In this document: positions 33,416 through 45,778 of the stretch, piece by piece
Layout of the letters: each line of letters begins with the position of its first letter
Numbering within the stretch: the stretch's first letter is position 1
Assembly: GCA_011799875.1 (NCBI GenBank)
Contig: CM022303.1
Location: 551,011,368 to 551,075,367 of the forward strand
Length of the DNA stretch: 64,000 bases
Reading direction: 5' to 3'
DNA from: Thinopyrum elongatum
Taxonomy: Eukaryota > Streptophyta > Magnoliopsida > Poales > Poaceae
Notes under the pieces: model-generated
Told to the model about the DNA's origin: nothing
The model's database searches: none
What the model saw: the letters and a program-made list of their open reading frames with translations, nothing else
Program-made: the position numbers and the translations under genes

Positions 33416-35205
33416 GTTACTCTTCACTATGGTCAGCCTTAGACATAGGGACATAATAATATGTCTCGTACTTTGTCATGTACTGAGTTCCTCGCACTGA
33501 GCAAAGAGCACCCGCACCTATTTCACATAAAATTGGTGGGACCTAGGTCCAGAAAACCTGGTATGTGGGCCTTTCAGTTGTTTGTCTTCTTATATCTCCC
33601 AGGATGTTTCAAAATGGCCAAACAACTTCTGTTTATGAGTAAGGGAATCTCAAACGCGGATCATTAAACCTCCCGCATCCATTCGGACCGAGCGGCCCGG
33701 ACCTTGCAAGCCATCCAACGGCGTCCCTCATCGGTCCACGAACCAGTCTAGACTTCCGTTTTCCCGCGAGTACCAATTTCCTTTTTTTCTTGTAATTTCT
33801 GCTATTTTTCTTGTTGTTTAATTTTTCTTACCGATTTTGCATGTTTTTTGTTTTTAATCTTGTATGCCTAGTTTTTTTTAATGTTTTTCTATATCCATGA
33901 ATTTTTTCATAATTGGAATAAATGTTTTTACAATACAAGATGAACATTTTTAAGTACGCTATGAGCATTATTCAAAATATGTGTTGAACATTTCTCAAAT
34001 GCGAGATGAACATTTTCTAACATGTGCAGTGGGTGAAAACTTTGATATATACATAAACACTTATTTGGTATGTGATTAATAGTTTTCAATTATGCAATTA
34101 ATATTTTTCAAATACATGATAAGCATTTCGGAAATTAGTGATGAACATTTGAAATACTATAAACATTTTTGTAGGACCAACATTCTTTTCAAATTTGTGA
34201 TGAACATCTTTCTAGCATGAACATGGACAATTTTTCTTTCTTTTTTTACTAATTTTAATATGTTTAACTGTGAAATAAAAGGTTTTAAATATCTGAGATT
34301 TTTTTCCAGAAATACAAAGACAAAATCTTAACAGAAAATTTTAAACATATCACAATTAAATATGATGGGATTTAAAATCCATTTACAACACAACAGTGCA
34401 TGTTGCATGGTAGGTAGACACCTGTAATTATTTTAAAAATCAAACAGCATTTTTTCAAAAATAATTATAATAATTTTGATGATGTGAAAACACAAATACA
34501 AATACAGTAAAATACCTATTTGATGGCTATATATTGACCTGCTCACGATAATCCACTTCTGAGCCCAGGCTCGGCTGCACCATCGCTGACGGAAACAATC
34601 AAAACAAATATTTAAAAAAAATCAAAAAATCCAATTTTTCTTGTGTGGTAGATAAGTTGATGCATGAGATCCGCTCCAATTTTCAACTCATTTGAACATT
34701 TGAGCAGGTCTCGTCAAAAAAGATAAATCGGGTCTTGCAACTAGCACTACTTGTCTTCTCAAGAAAGAAAAGACTAGAACTACGTGCCAACCATATATGC
34801 ATGTAACGCGTCACTGCCTCACTGATCAGTGGCCACTACGGCTAGACTGATCAATGCATGCCGTCCCTGGCCCAGCTGCATTAGTGTGTACGAGCTAGGT
34901 TCAGAGCAGCGAGATTGCGTTTGGATCTTCGGTGTAAGCCGGCCTACATCAAATCCGTATGTATATGCAGCAGGCAGAAGCACGAGGCGAGGAATCAGTT
35001 GGGCTCAAGGACACACAACCTAGCTGCTTGCTTCATGTTAAACGGACTTTAGGCATGCAATCTTCATGCTTGGCCATATGCATAATGAAAGCGTAAACAG
35101 CTCATTTGCTGGGTCCTATAAATTGAGCCGGTGTCAGTCCAGTGATAAGGTTCGTCCAAGTAGTCATATGGAAGATGACATGTTTTATATGTGTCGACTG
35201 TGAGT
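33416..35205. repeat. Tail of block B and shared module
   Basis: 33416-34130 matches the block-A tail. 34350-35205 matches about 57115-57660 and partly 31140-31550, for example AATCCATTTACAA, TTGCATGGTAG and CCTATAAATTGAGC. No gene is visible; the ATGAACATTT-type repeats are low complexity. Confidence 0.65.
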
Positions 35206-35256
35206 TGAACTAGATACATCCATTTTCGAGACAAGTAATTCCGAACGGAGGGAGTA
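35206..35256. mobile_element. Stowaway MITE half
   Basis: ACTAGATACATCCATTTTCG then AGACAAGTAATTCCGAACGG and AGGGAGTA: the 3' half of a Stowaway element of Thalos-like type. The 5' half is absent. Confidence 0.75.
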
Positions 35257-35289
35257 GGATATTGGAGGACAACTGATATGTCACACCAA

Positions 35290-35570
35290 ATCCACTCATA
35301 CAACCTTGAACGTATTACTCCTCCATCGGTTACTGTTGTCATGGGTGTGTCTCTGTCACCGCTAAGGCCAGCCAACGAGCCGGCAACTGTATACCTCATG
35401 GCATCCGTATTGAAGTTGCCATCGCCGATGAAGTATGATGTGTGGCAGCAGGAGAAATTGTTATAGCCGAGCTTAGAAACTAACGATGATAGCGCACTGG
35501 TACCAAGCCCGATAACGCCAGACATGCCCATGGTAGAGTTCTAGCCACGAGCAAACTCCCACAGCCAATT
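35290..35570 (-). pseudogene. Nepenthesin-like aspartic protease fragment
   Basis: Minus-strand text GMSGVIGLGTSALSSLVSKL continues to NNFSCCHTSYF and AGSLAGLSGDRDTPMTTV. This matches the GASGIIGLGRGALSLVSQLG...FSYCLTPYF...GASAGL region of plant A1 (pepsin-like) aspartic proteases. Neither catalytic Asp motif is in this fragment. A related fragment lies at 57767-58120. The frame continues ~90 residues into unrelated text at its 3' side, so the coding match ends near 35290. Confidence 0.65.
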
Positions 35571-35709
35571 GCTCTTGACATCATAAACTTGGGATGTTGG
35601 AATATATGGATTCAAAGAAATAAAAAAAAATTAGGCAGGAAACCCAAAGTATGGATTCTTGGAAGTTCCTTTTGAAACAAGAGCTCTCTTTGTTGGAACA
35701 GAGTAAGCA

Positions 35710-35925
35710 CACTAGTGCAGAATCGGGCTATTGTTCCGGTTCGTAAGGACATTTAGTGCCGGTTCTGCAACCGGCACTAAAGTGTGGGGACTAAAGCCCC
35801 CCCCCCCAGTCCCGGTTCAACACGAACCGGGATCAAAGGCCCACCACGTGGCACGAGCCCGCGCCGTGGGGCTGGGGGCCTTTAGTCCCGGTTGGTTACA
35901 CCAACCGAGACTAAAAGGTTTAGGG
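35710..35925. repeat. CACTA-2 left terminus and subterminal repeats
   Basis: Terminus CACTAGTGCAGAATCGGGCT followed by TAGTGCCGG, AGTCCCGGTT and AACCGGxACTAAA motifs in both orientations. Confidence 0.88.
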
Positions 35926-36186
35926 GTTTATGATTTATTTTTTCTTTTAGTTTTGTGTTTTCCATTTAATTTTTTTTCATTTCAAACATATTTTACGCTA
36001 CTACATATTATACACGTTATGCATATATATAAAAAGAATTTCTCGTAGAACCGATCATATATATATATATATATATATATATCATCGAATTTCTCGCACG
36101 ACCATTCACACATACACATGTATATATATACAATTTGGTATATACAATTTCTCCTATGATTTGCAGATCATTACATGGCGGCATTA

Positions 36187-39100
36187 CAGCTTGTAATAGT
36201 ATTCTCCGTTGGAATCTATGACCTGGTCGAGCAAAAATCCCGCTATTTCCTCTTGAATTGCTCGTACGCGATTTTCTGGTAGGAGCTTATTAGTTGTGTG
36301 TATATATATTAGATAATGATGCAAAAATTATGAATAGTGTTCTGGCAAACGTACCCATTGCTCTCTATCAGTTCTGCTCCTTTCGGACGTCATCATGCGA
36401 ATGTTCTCGCAAACGTAGTATGCACATAAATCAGTCCCCGGCGCATGCTTCAGGGCCTTTACGAGAATAGAATTCAATCAGATAATAATTAATCAAGCAT
36501 GATAATGGTATTAAAACTAGAATTAAAGAGATTAGTAATAGCTACTTAATTGATTACCTTGGATCGCACCCATTTCAGCTTTTGTTTCCATGGGCCTTCA
36601 AACTGTTTGATGAACTTTTTCCAAACCCTGCCCGCCGGCAAAAAAAATGAATAAAGGAGTTATTAATTAGTTGATATCAGGAAATGATGAACTAAAGAGG
36701 CCGACATATAGTTCGATAATGATTGAAATTACCTGTCGATCATCCCCCTCACGATTGCGTAGTCATTAACGTCTTTAAGTAGTGAGTCCAGTATTTGAAC
36801 TCTTCCCTCGTCAACTTCAATGATTAGTAGGATCCAGTGAAAACTGCATGCGCATACGTTTGTATAATTAAGCGGGAATGTGCATAACTCATCAACTACA
36901 CTTATTAACATCTAGTAAGCAAAAACAGAATTTATAGTACAAGACAGTGTGACTCATCCGAAGTTGTAAGAAAGTAGTATTTCTGATTGGGTATTTAGTC
37001 GCACCAAGAACTCTAGCAAGCTTTTCTCTGTGTATGGTCGATCATATTCACGTGACCATGTCTCTTGATTAATGGTATTTGGGTCAATGAACCCAATGCC
37101 ATAGCGTCCAGCTTTTTTCATTTCATACAACTTCATTATGCATAATACCACAGAAAAGAATATAGTGAGGATAATTACAGTTAATGAATGAGCACTACAG
37201 CTAGGTAGAGACTTAAATTACAGAAAGAAATCACTTACAGACAATAGCAACTGACGATAGATTTGTCGAGTGCATCTTGATTGAATAACTGAAACAGTTC
37301 TTGAAACTCAACCCACAGAGCCTTTTCATGAAAGTAATGCTCTGCCTTGACTCTCACCATGAGGGACTCTCGATCGGTAGTCTTTACTTCTCTCATGTAC
37401 CATTGATGCAATTCATACATTCTCGTTGATAGACGCTTGATCTCCTCAGACTTGACCAGAGGTTCGCCGCGGGCATATTTCCGTTTTAGTTCCTCCTCTT
37501 TAAACGTTTCCACGGGCTCGATGCCTAGGAGTTGTTCTAAAGTGACACCGGCCTCTTCAGCCTGCCTTCTATGATCGTCGGTTATTACCAGCTGATCGAC
37601 GCCGGTACTCACATGTGTTGGTACAATGAGCGGGGGGATTGATTGCACCGCCTGTTCTCCCAGCTGGGGAACAGTTTTCCCATTTTTTTTGGCAGCTGCT
37701 TGGCTCGAGCTCGAGCTCGACTCCTCTTTTTGTGCTTGATATGACTTCTTGATTTGGCGCTCATAGTCTGAGTCTCTATGCTTGGGAGCTGGTGGTTCAG
37801 CCATACGAATAAAGTGTTGAATGACATGCTGAGGTACTTTCTCCTCTGACGGCGGGGGCGGTTTCGGTCCAAAATGGGCCTTCACTTCGGCTTGCACTTC
37901 GGCTTCGTTTTTCTCGTCAGTCAGGTGGTAAGGCAACCTCGGAAGAGGCTTGAGGCTTGGACCAAATTTGTATTTCTTGCCTCCTATTGTACCGCTAGTC
38001 GTCGTAGCTGCGGCGCCTCTCTTCCGCTATTGCTTAGGCGGCGGAGCCCGCTGAGGCGGCGGAGACGGCTGACGCGGTGCCTGACTTGGAGGAGGAGTCG
38101 GGTGACGCGGTGCCGGACTTGGAGGAGGAGGAGTCGGGTGACGCGGTGCCGGACTTGGAGGAGGAGGAGTGGGCTGACGCGGTGGCGGACTTGGAGGAGC
38201 AGGAATCTGCTGACGCGGTGGCTGACTTGGAGGAGCGGGAGTTTGCTGACGCAGTGGCGAACTTGGAGGAGGAGCCGGCTGATGCGGTGTCGGTGGCCTT
38301 GGAAAGACGATGCAATCCTTTCTCCATAGAATGATATGATGTATGGCCTCTCCTAGTGTGCGCTCGTCGTCACCTCCAGGAATATCAAGCTCTAGCCCCG
38401 AATATTGTGCCACCACTTCATCAACCACGACACGAGCATAGCCAGCAGGAATCGGCTTGCAATGGAAGGTTGCTTCAGGGGGATTTGTATAAGCAACGCC
38501 GTCCGCCACCTTCATGGATATGTTCTTCATTTTAAAGTGTAGCTCACAAGTTGTCGTATCTATGATATCATCCACAGGGTATCTATCCAGCAGTGCATCA
38601 TCGCCCGGGGTGGAACCCACGCCGCTTCTCGGCATGGATGGGACGGTGCTATCCAATGCTGGATCCACTAGCTGTTGCCGCTGCTGAGACCCCCTTTCCT
38701 GGCTAAGTGAGTCGATCTGCTGCTACTGCCGCTGGAAAGCGAGTGCCAACTCCGCGTGCTTTGATTCTAGGCCGCGAAGGCGGTCTGCTTCCTGCTTCCT
38801 CTCCTCCTCCTCCAGCTTCCTCTTCTGCTCCTCCTGCTACTTCTTTCTCGCACGGCTTCTGTAGTCAGCGTTCCAGTCCGCAAACCCCTCAAACCACGAA
38901 ACAGCGCCTTTGCCTCGTGTTCTTCCTGGGTGTTCAGGATTCTTCAGGGCGCGCGTAAGCTCATCGTTCTCTCTGTTGTGCTTGAACACCCCCCGTTCGA
39001 GCCTCTTCTATTGCAACAAGTAAACTGACATCGGCTCCTTTAAGACTTGCCCGCTCCAAAACATCGCCTGTCTTTGGGTCCAACGTCCCCCCATGCGCAT

Positions 39101-40071
39101 AGAACCAAGTCCTGGACCTGGGGGGCCAGCTCAATGTAACTGGAGTGACCCCTGCATCCATCATCTCTTGCTCAGCGAGATCCCACTTAGGCCGGGCCAC
39201 CTCGTAGCCACCTGGCCCCAGCTTATGGTGCCACTGCTTTTTCGCGGCATTAATCTTGTTTTTTCTTGACCGTTCCTGAGCTACTTCCGATTCCTTGAAG
39301 TTCACGAAAGCGTCCCAGTGAGCTCTTGCCTTCTCCAGTGTTCCCTTGAATTCTGGAGTCTGCTTTCCTTCTTTCACGTACGCGGCCCATATAGTTTTCT
39401 TGTGGTTGTTGAATGCTATCGCCATCTTCTTAAGAGCACAGTTCTTGACTTTCTGCAGATCTGCATCTGTGAAATGATCTGGTAGGGTGAAATGTGACAT
39501 GAGCGATTCCCAAAGCCGATCTTTTGCTCTTTGGTCGACAAAAGTAACATCTGGATCTTCCTTTGCTGGCTTTTTCCATTCTTGAATGGAGATCAGGATT
39601 TGGTCCCTGACAATAACTCCGCATTGACGAATGAACTTGTTCGCATTCTTCTTAGGTTCGCGCGGTTCGCCATTAGGTTTGATGGCATCGATGTTGTACT
39701 TTACGCCATCCTTCAACTTTTTGGCCGGACCTCGAACTGTCCTGCTGCTTGTAGAAGATTTGCTCGATCCGGATGGCTAAAAGAAGAAAGATCGATTCCT
39801 TAATATATATACAAATCAATTTAAACATGTGATGATCACCAGATGCCTGCTTATATAAATATACCTCGCTGGTCTTTGTCATTAGAAGAACAACATTTCC
39901 TTCGTCATCATTGTTCTGGACTTCATCTATTCGTTCGTCTTCATCAAACATCATACCCTCACCGCTAGGGTTCAGATATTGCGAGTCGTCATCTTCTTCA
40001 TTCCCATCTGGGCTCGGGGAGCGTATGATGTCGAACAGAGTCTCTTCTCCTTCTCTGCCGGTATTGTCCAT
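36187..40071 (-). pseudogene. CACTA-2 second gene: TNPA-like region fused to a Ulp1/C48-like protease domain
   Basis: Exon 1 (from 40071) is acidic. After an intron at ~39780-39864 comes the En/Spm plant-transposase region (39777-38961; ADLQKVKNCALKKMAIAFNN, YEVARPKWDLAEQEMMDAGV). A C-run frameshift (~38990) and in-frame stops near 38700-38850 interrupt a Glu/Arg-rich coiled coil. 38668-38027 holds a domain with CELHFKMKNISMKVADGVAY and a tandem Pro-rich tail ending in TAG at 38027. Further exons (~37990-37235, 37170-36955, 36845-36729, 36629-36560, 36460-36355, 36290-36187) give a C48-like domain: HWILLIIEVDEGRVQILDSL with catalytic-type His and Asp, and DLCAYYVCENIR with the Cys. The usual Gln before that Cys is His here, and the Gly after it is Ala. 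Confidence 0.78.
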
Positions 40072-40292
40072 AGCTTTTATTTAACTAGTCCAGAAGAAAG
40101 ATAAAACAATTTAGTATTCAAATTAGAATGCATGAATGCAATCAATAAGGAAAAACTTAATCATAATAGATAATGTGCATCTCGAATAATCCAGATAATT
40201 AATATGTATCATCGAATATAATCTCGAATACATCGTCTCGAATATTATTGAATAATATAATCTCGAATACATCGTCTCGAATACATCACTAG

Positions 40293-40740
40293 CTAATACA
40301 GATCGAATATTATCGAATAATCTAGTTCACTCGCGGTGGACACCCAAAGAGAAGGAACCATCACAGGATCATAGCATGGGTGAGATCCCTGAAGAACCTG
40401 CCAGGTATTGGAGAACCTGACGTCCAACGCAACCATGTAGCAACGGACGTGCTCGTCCTCCTCCCTGACACAGTGACGTACCACCTCCGTGGGGGACGCC
40501 AGCCTCCGCACCGAATGTGGCCCACGCGCCCGCCACCAAAGAAGCTCTGGGTCGACGACGGGACCGGGTTCCTCACCAAGATGCGCGCCCCTGAAGGTAG
40601 CACCTCCTAGTGCCAGCCCGGCAGAGCCCAGTCCCGGACATGGCGCCTCTGAAGTAGGACGTCGTCCCGAACGGGTTGACGAGGAGGATGCAGGCCGGGC
40701 ATCGTTGACGTCGAGAACAAATTCTATGCAAATGTAACAT
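40293..40740. other. GC-rich segment of CACTA-2, no recognised product
   Basis: Open frames exist on both strands (up to 82 aa) but none matches a family I know. Similar text recurs, as far as I recall, in other Ulp1-bearing wheat CACTA elements upstream of this gene, so it may be leader or regulatory DNA. 40072-40290 before it is AT-rich with repeats of ATCTCGAATA(CA)TCGTC. Confidence 0.4.
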
Positions 40741-40794
40741 TTTTTAAATGCTTGGATTGTGATTTCTTATATACGAGGAACCTTTAGTCCCTGG

Positions 40795-41076
40795 CTAGGA
40801 ACAGGATTCAGAATTATAACGGATTCTCTTAACCTTTAAGGGATTTAACAAAATGGCGCCATTCTGGATGTGCAGAAAATGGTCCATATTTTTCCTGATC
40901 TCATCTATCCTTCTATATGTCATGTTGTCTAGTGTCAAAGGATTCAAGAAAACCATGGCTTCATCATTAGCCGGAAGTAACAGGCGCATGATGGTACGAA
41001 GCTCTCCAAAGTTGTTTTGGAACGGAGTCCCGGATAGGATAATTAGCTTTTTGGTATGAAGTTCAGCAAGAACCTT
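40795..41076 (-). pseudogene. Captured SNF2-helicase fragment, arm 1 of an inverted repeat
   Basis: Minus strand: AELHTKKLIILSGTPFQNNF, then GELRTIMRLLLPANDEAM and IDEIRKNMDHFLHIQNGAIL. The (L/I)SGTPxQNN motif is SNF2 motif III. The Phe in TPFQNN, and a following H-(I/V)-x2-G-x-(I/V)-L motif ~50 residues later, fit the CLASSY/DRD1 subfamily of RNA-directed DNA methylation factors better than Rad54 or Swi2; that subfamily call is an inference. About 90 codons are present with no start codon. Its mirror copy starts ~10 bp away at 41087. Confidence 0.72.
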
Positions 41077-41086
41077 CCGAATATCG

Positions 41087-41171
41087 CTATTTGGAAGGCC
41101 TTTGTTGAACTTCGTACCAAAAAACGAATTATCCTATCAGGAACTCCGTTCCAAAATAACTTTGGAGAGCT
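41087..41171 (+). pseudogene. Captured SNF2-helicase fragment, arm 2, proximal part
   Basis: Plus strand: IAIWKAFVELRTKKRIILSG, then TPFQNNFGEL, where the frame is cut by the LTR retrotransposon at 41172. It is the inverted counterpart of 40980-41076 with a few base differences. Confidence 0.75.
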
Positions 41172-42790
41172 TGATGTCTACTACACAACTTGTTCTTGTA
41201 GACTCGTGTTGGGCCTCCAAGCGCAGAGGTTTGTAGGACAGTAGCAAATTTCCCTCAAGTAGATGACCTAAGATTTATCAATCCGTGGGAGGTCTAGGAT
41301 GAAGATGGTCTCTCTCAAACAACCCTGCAACCAAATAACAAAAAGTCTCTTGTGTCCCCAACACACCCAATACAATGGCAAATTGTATAGGTGCACTAGT
41401 TCGGCGAAGAGATGGTGATAAAAGTGTAATATGGATGGTAGAAATATATTTTTATAATCTGAATAAATAAAAACAGCAAGGTAGCAAGTGATAAAACGGA
41501 GCACAAATGGTATTGCAATGCTTGAAAACATGGCCTAGGGTCCGTACTTTCTCTAGTGCAATCTCTCAACAATGCTAATCTAATTGGATCATATAACCAT
41601 CCCTCAACATGCGATGAAGAATCACTCCAAAGTTCTTATCTAGCGGAGAACATAAGAACAAATTGTTTGTAGGGTATGAAACCACCTTAAAGTTATTCTT
41701 TCTGTTCGATCTATTCAAGAGTTCGTACTAAAATAACACAAATCTATTCTTTCCGTTCGATCTATCCAAGAGTTCGTACTAAAATAACACCATATGATAC
41801 ACATCAACCAACTCTAATGTCACCTAGATACTCCAATGTCACCGCGAGTATCCGTGAGTTGATTATGCGATATGCATCAAACAATTTCAGATTCATAATA
41901 CTCAATCCAACACAAAGAACTTCAAAGAGTGCCCCAAGATTTCTACCGGAGAAACAAGGACGAAAACATGCATCAACCCCTATGCATAGATTACCCCAAT
42001 GTCACCTCAGGAATCAGCGAGTTGAGTGCCAAGACATAGATCAAGTGCTCTCAAATCCATAAAAGTATTCAATCCGATAAAATGAAATCTCAAAGGGAAA
42101 ACTCAATTCACAACAAGATAGAGAGGGAAAACACCATATGATCCAACTATATTAACAAAGCCCGCGATACATCAAGATCGTGACATCTCAAGAACACGAG
42201 AGAGAGATAGATTAAACACATAGCTACTGGTACAAACCCTCAGCCCCGAGGGTGGACTACTCCCTCCTCATCATGGTGGCCGCCGGGATGATGAAGATGG
42301 CCACCGGTGGTGATTTCCCCCTCCGGCAGGGTGCCGGAACAGGGTCTAGATTGGTTTTTCGTGGCTACAGAGGCTTGCGGCGGCAAAACTTCTGGTCTGG
42401 GGCTACCCTGAGGGTTTTTGGATTATTTGACGATTTATAGGGCGAAGAGAGGGTACGGGAGGCCACCGAGGTGGGCACAACCCACCGGGGGGTGCCATGG
42501 TGGGTTGTGCCCCCCTTGGGGCACCCCCCAGGTGCTGCTCTGGCCCATTGGATATCTTCTGGTCCATAAAAAATCCACAAAAAATTCCGCGGTGTTTGGA
42601 CTCCGTTTGATATTGATTTCCTGTGATGTAAAAAACAAGCAAAAAACAGCAACTGGCACTGGGCACTGGGTCAATAGGATAGTCCCAAAAAATGATATAA
42701 AGTTGCTATAAAATGATTGTAAAACATCCAAGAATGATAATATAACAGCATGAATACTTCATAAATTATAGATACGTTGGAGACGTATCA
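41172..42790 (-). repeat. 3' LTR (1619 bp) of the nested element
   Basis: Starts TGATGTCTACTACACAACTT and ends GAGACGTATCA. It is highly similar to the right LTR; the clearest difference is near 42490, where a GC-rich palindrome present in the right LTR is absent. Confidence 0.9.
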
Positions 42791-45778
42791 GCATCCCCAA
42801 GCTTAATTCCTACTCGTCCTCGAGTAGGTAAATGATAAAAAAAATAATTTATGAAGTGTGAATGCTAGCAAAGTGCATAACTTTGATCAATGATAATTTC
42901 AATCACTTTTCCTAGCATCATAACAGCAATTTTTTCTTATAAAACTTCTCATGTTAAAGTAGCAACCAATTCACATGTTAAGGTTCAAACAATGAATTCT
43001 CTTGAAACTCAACAACCTATGTTCTTAGTCATCAAACAATTGCAATTCAACTTATTCAACAGAGTCTAAGTAAGAGCTCCACATACTCAACCATCATATA
43101 GTCTTCTATGATTGCTAACACTCACCGCATACACATGAGCAAAACGTTTCAACCAGACACATAGAAAGATGGGGGCTTATAATTTCGCCTCCCAACGTAT
43201 TCACCTCAAGGGTGATGTCAACAATAATAACTCATGCTACCCATATCCAACTGGATATATGTGCCTAGATCTTTCCTCACCACATGATGCTTGCCGAAAG
43301 AGAAAAATAAAAAGGAATAGAGAGAAAAACTTTGACTCTTGCATAAAAGTAAATACATAAAAGTAAAAGATAGGTCCTTCGCAGAGGGAAGCAGAGGTTG
43401 CCATGCGCTTATTTGTTTGTATGCTCGACCCCTTAGTGTAAAAGAACGTCACGTTATATTGCCCCTTATGATAGCAACCTTTATTATGCAGTTTGTCGCT
43501 TTTATTCTTTGCCATCACAAGTTCGTACAACGATCAATTTTCTCTTACACTAAATGATCTAACACTTTTAGAAGCAATTTTTATTGCCTTATCGCACCGA
43601 TGACAACTTACTTGAAGGATCTTACTCAATCCTTACGTAGGTATGGTGGACTCTTGAAAATAAGATTTGGGTTTAAGGGTTTTTGGATGCACAAGTAGTA
43701 TCTCTACTTGGTGCGGAATTTTTGGCTAGCAAAGATGGGGGGAAAGCACCACAAGTTGAAGGATCTATGATAATATAACTTCTATGTGAATATGAACAAA
43801 CATAAACCATTACGTTGTCTTCCTTGTCCAACGTCAACAATTTTGGCATATAATATTTTGATGGGGGCTCACAATCACAAAAGATTTCCAAGATAGTGTA
43901 TTTGCATGTGAAAGTTCTCTTCCTTATAGTAATCATTCATGAATTGCTTGTATGACGAATATTGTGATTGTCAAGCTTCAAAAGATTTCACTTTCTAAAC
44001 CCAATGTGAAGGTACCACTAGGCATGATATGAACATATGAAGCACATATAATTTCAACTTTAGGATATTCAATTCATTCAAAAATTTACTCATAGGATAT
44101 AAGTGAAGCACAAGAGTAAATGACAAACTACTCCAAAAAGATATAAATGAAGATCAAACGAGTAGTCATGTAAATGGGTAGCTATTTGAGAACTCTCTTT
44201 TATTTAAAAACTTTCAGATCTAAGTATTTTATTAAAACAGCAAACAAAAAAAAATAAAATGACAATCCAAGAATAGCACACATCATGTGAAGAAGCAAGA
44301 ACTTAGGCTCAACCGATACTAACCGATAATTGTTGAAGAAGAAAGGTGGGATGCCTACCGGGGCATCCCCAAGCTTAGATGCTTGAGAATTCTTAGAATA
44401 TTAACTTGGGATGCCTTGGGCATCCCCAAGCTTGAGCTTTTGTGTCTCCTTAATTCCTCTCATATCACAGTTTTCCTAAATCTTAAAAACTTCATCCACA
44501 CAAAACTCAACAAGAACTCATGAGATAAGTTAGTATAAACCAATGCAAAAACCTTATCATTCTCTACTGTAGCAAATCACTAAAATTATAATTTAACATT
44601 GCATACTAAATGCCTCTGCATATTTAATAGTCCTATCCTCAAATAGAATAATTAAACAAGCTAACATATGCAAACAATGCAAACATAACAGCAATCTGTC
44701 TAAACAGAACAGTCTGTAAAGAGTGCAATATTCATCATACTTCCCTAACTCCAAAAATTCTGAAAATTTACCAATCTGTAGAAAATTTATTATATCTTAC
44801 TATGCAAAAAAAATTCAACCATTTATCACATTCTGACTTTTCTAGAGAATTTTTGCAACAGCGACAAACTTTCTGTTTTGAAACAACAACTCATAAACTT
44901 GCAAGATAAGCATGGTAAAGGCTATCCTTGCCACTTTTATTGAAATAAAAGATGCAAAAAATTATTCTAAATAACATAAATAAAATCCTAATAAAATAAA
45001 ATGACTCTCCAAGAAAAACTCATAACATGTGACGAATGAAAATATAGCTTCAAGTGAGGTTACCGATAATGTTGAAGACGAAAGAGGGGATGCCTTCCGG
45101 ATCCCCAAGCTTAGTTGCTTGGATCTTCATTGAATATTACCTTGGGGGTGCCTTGGGCATCCTCAAGCTTAGGGTATTGTCACTCCTTATTCTCCTCATA
45201 TCGATATCTCACCCAAAACTTGAAAACTTCAATCACACAAAACTTAACGGAACTTCGTGAGATGGGTTAGTATGATAAAGACAAATCATTCACTTTGGTA
45301 CTGTCAAAGACAAGATTCATAATTGTTCTCACACAATACCTACTGTACTATGCAATTTCCATAATTTATATTAAGCAACATAAGCCATAGAAACCATAAA
45401 ACAAGCAAACTATGCATTGAAAACAGAATCTGTCAAAAAACAGAATAGTACGTAAAGATCTGAATTAAGGTCATACTACTGTAACTCCAATTTTTTTGAA
45501 AATTTAGGAAAATGTAGAACATTTGTATACCCAACAACTGTAAAAAATTCAGAGTTTTTAGAAGCTCCAGTGAATTTAAACAATTCTGTTACTTGGCGCA
45601 AAAATTTCTGTTTTTGCACAGAATCAAGTCAACTATCATCCACACTATCCCAAAGGCTTTACTTGGTACTTTATTGAAAAAAAAGATATAAAACATGATC
45701 ACTACAGTAGCTTAACCATGTGAACACACAAAAACAGTAGGAAAAAGTGTTGGGTTGTCTCCCAACAAGCGCTTTTCT
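42791..45778 (-). other. Internal non-coding part of the nested element, with repeated polypurine-tract-like motif
   Basis: The polypurine tract is at 42791-42808 (minus strand AAGCTTGGGGATGC). Near-identical CCCCAAGCTTA motifs recur near 44370, 44425, 45100 and 45165, and again near 46375. No coding capacity for retrotransposon proteins was seen; the region is AT-rich and open frames are short. Confidence 0.7.

Noticed and set aside
38034..38334. Acidic and Ser-rich ORFs opposite the proline-rich tail
   Set aside because: They are antisense and out-of-frame shadows of the tandem Pro-rich segment of the CACTA-2 second gene.
41268..42062. ORFs of 80-90 aa inside the LTRs of the nested element
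   Set aside because: They repeat in both LTRs and show no coding features; LTR sequence of this family is non-coding.
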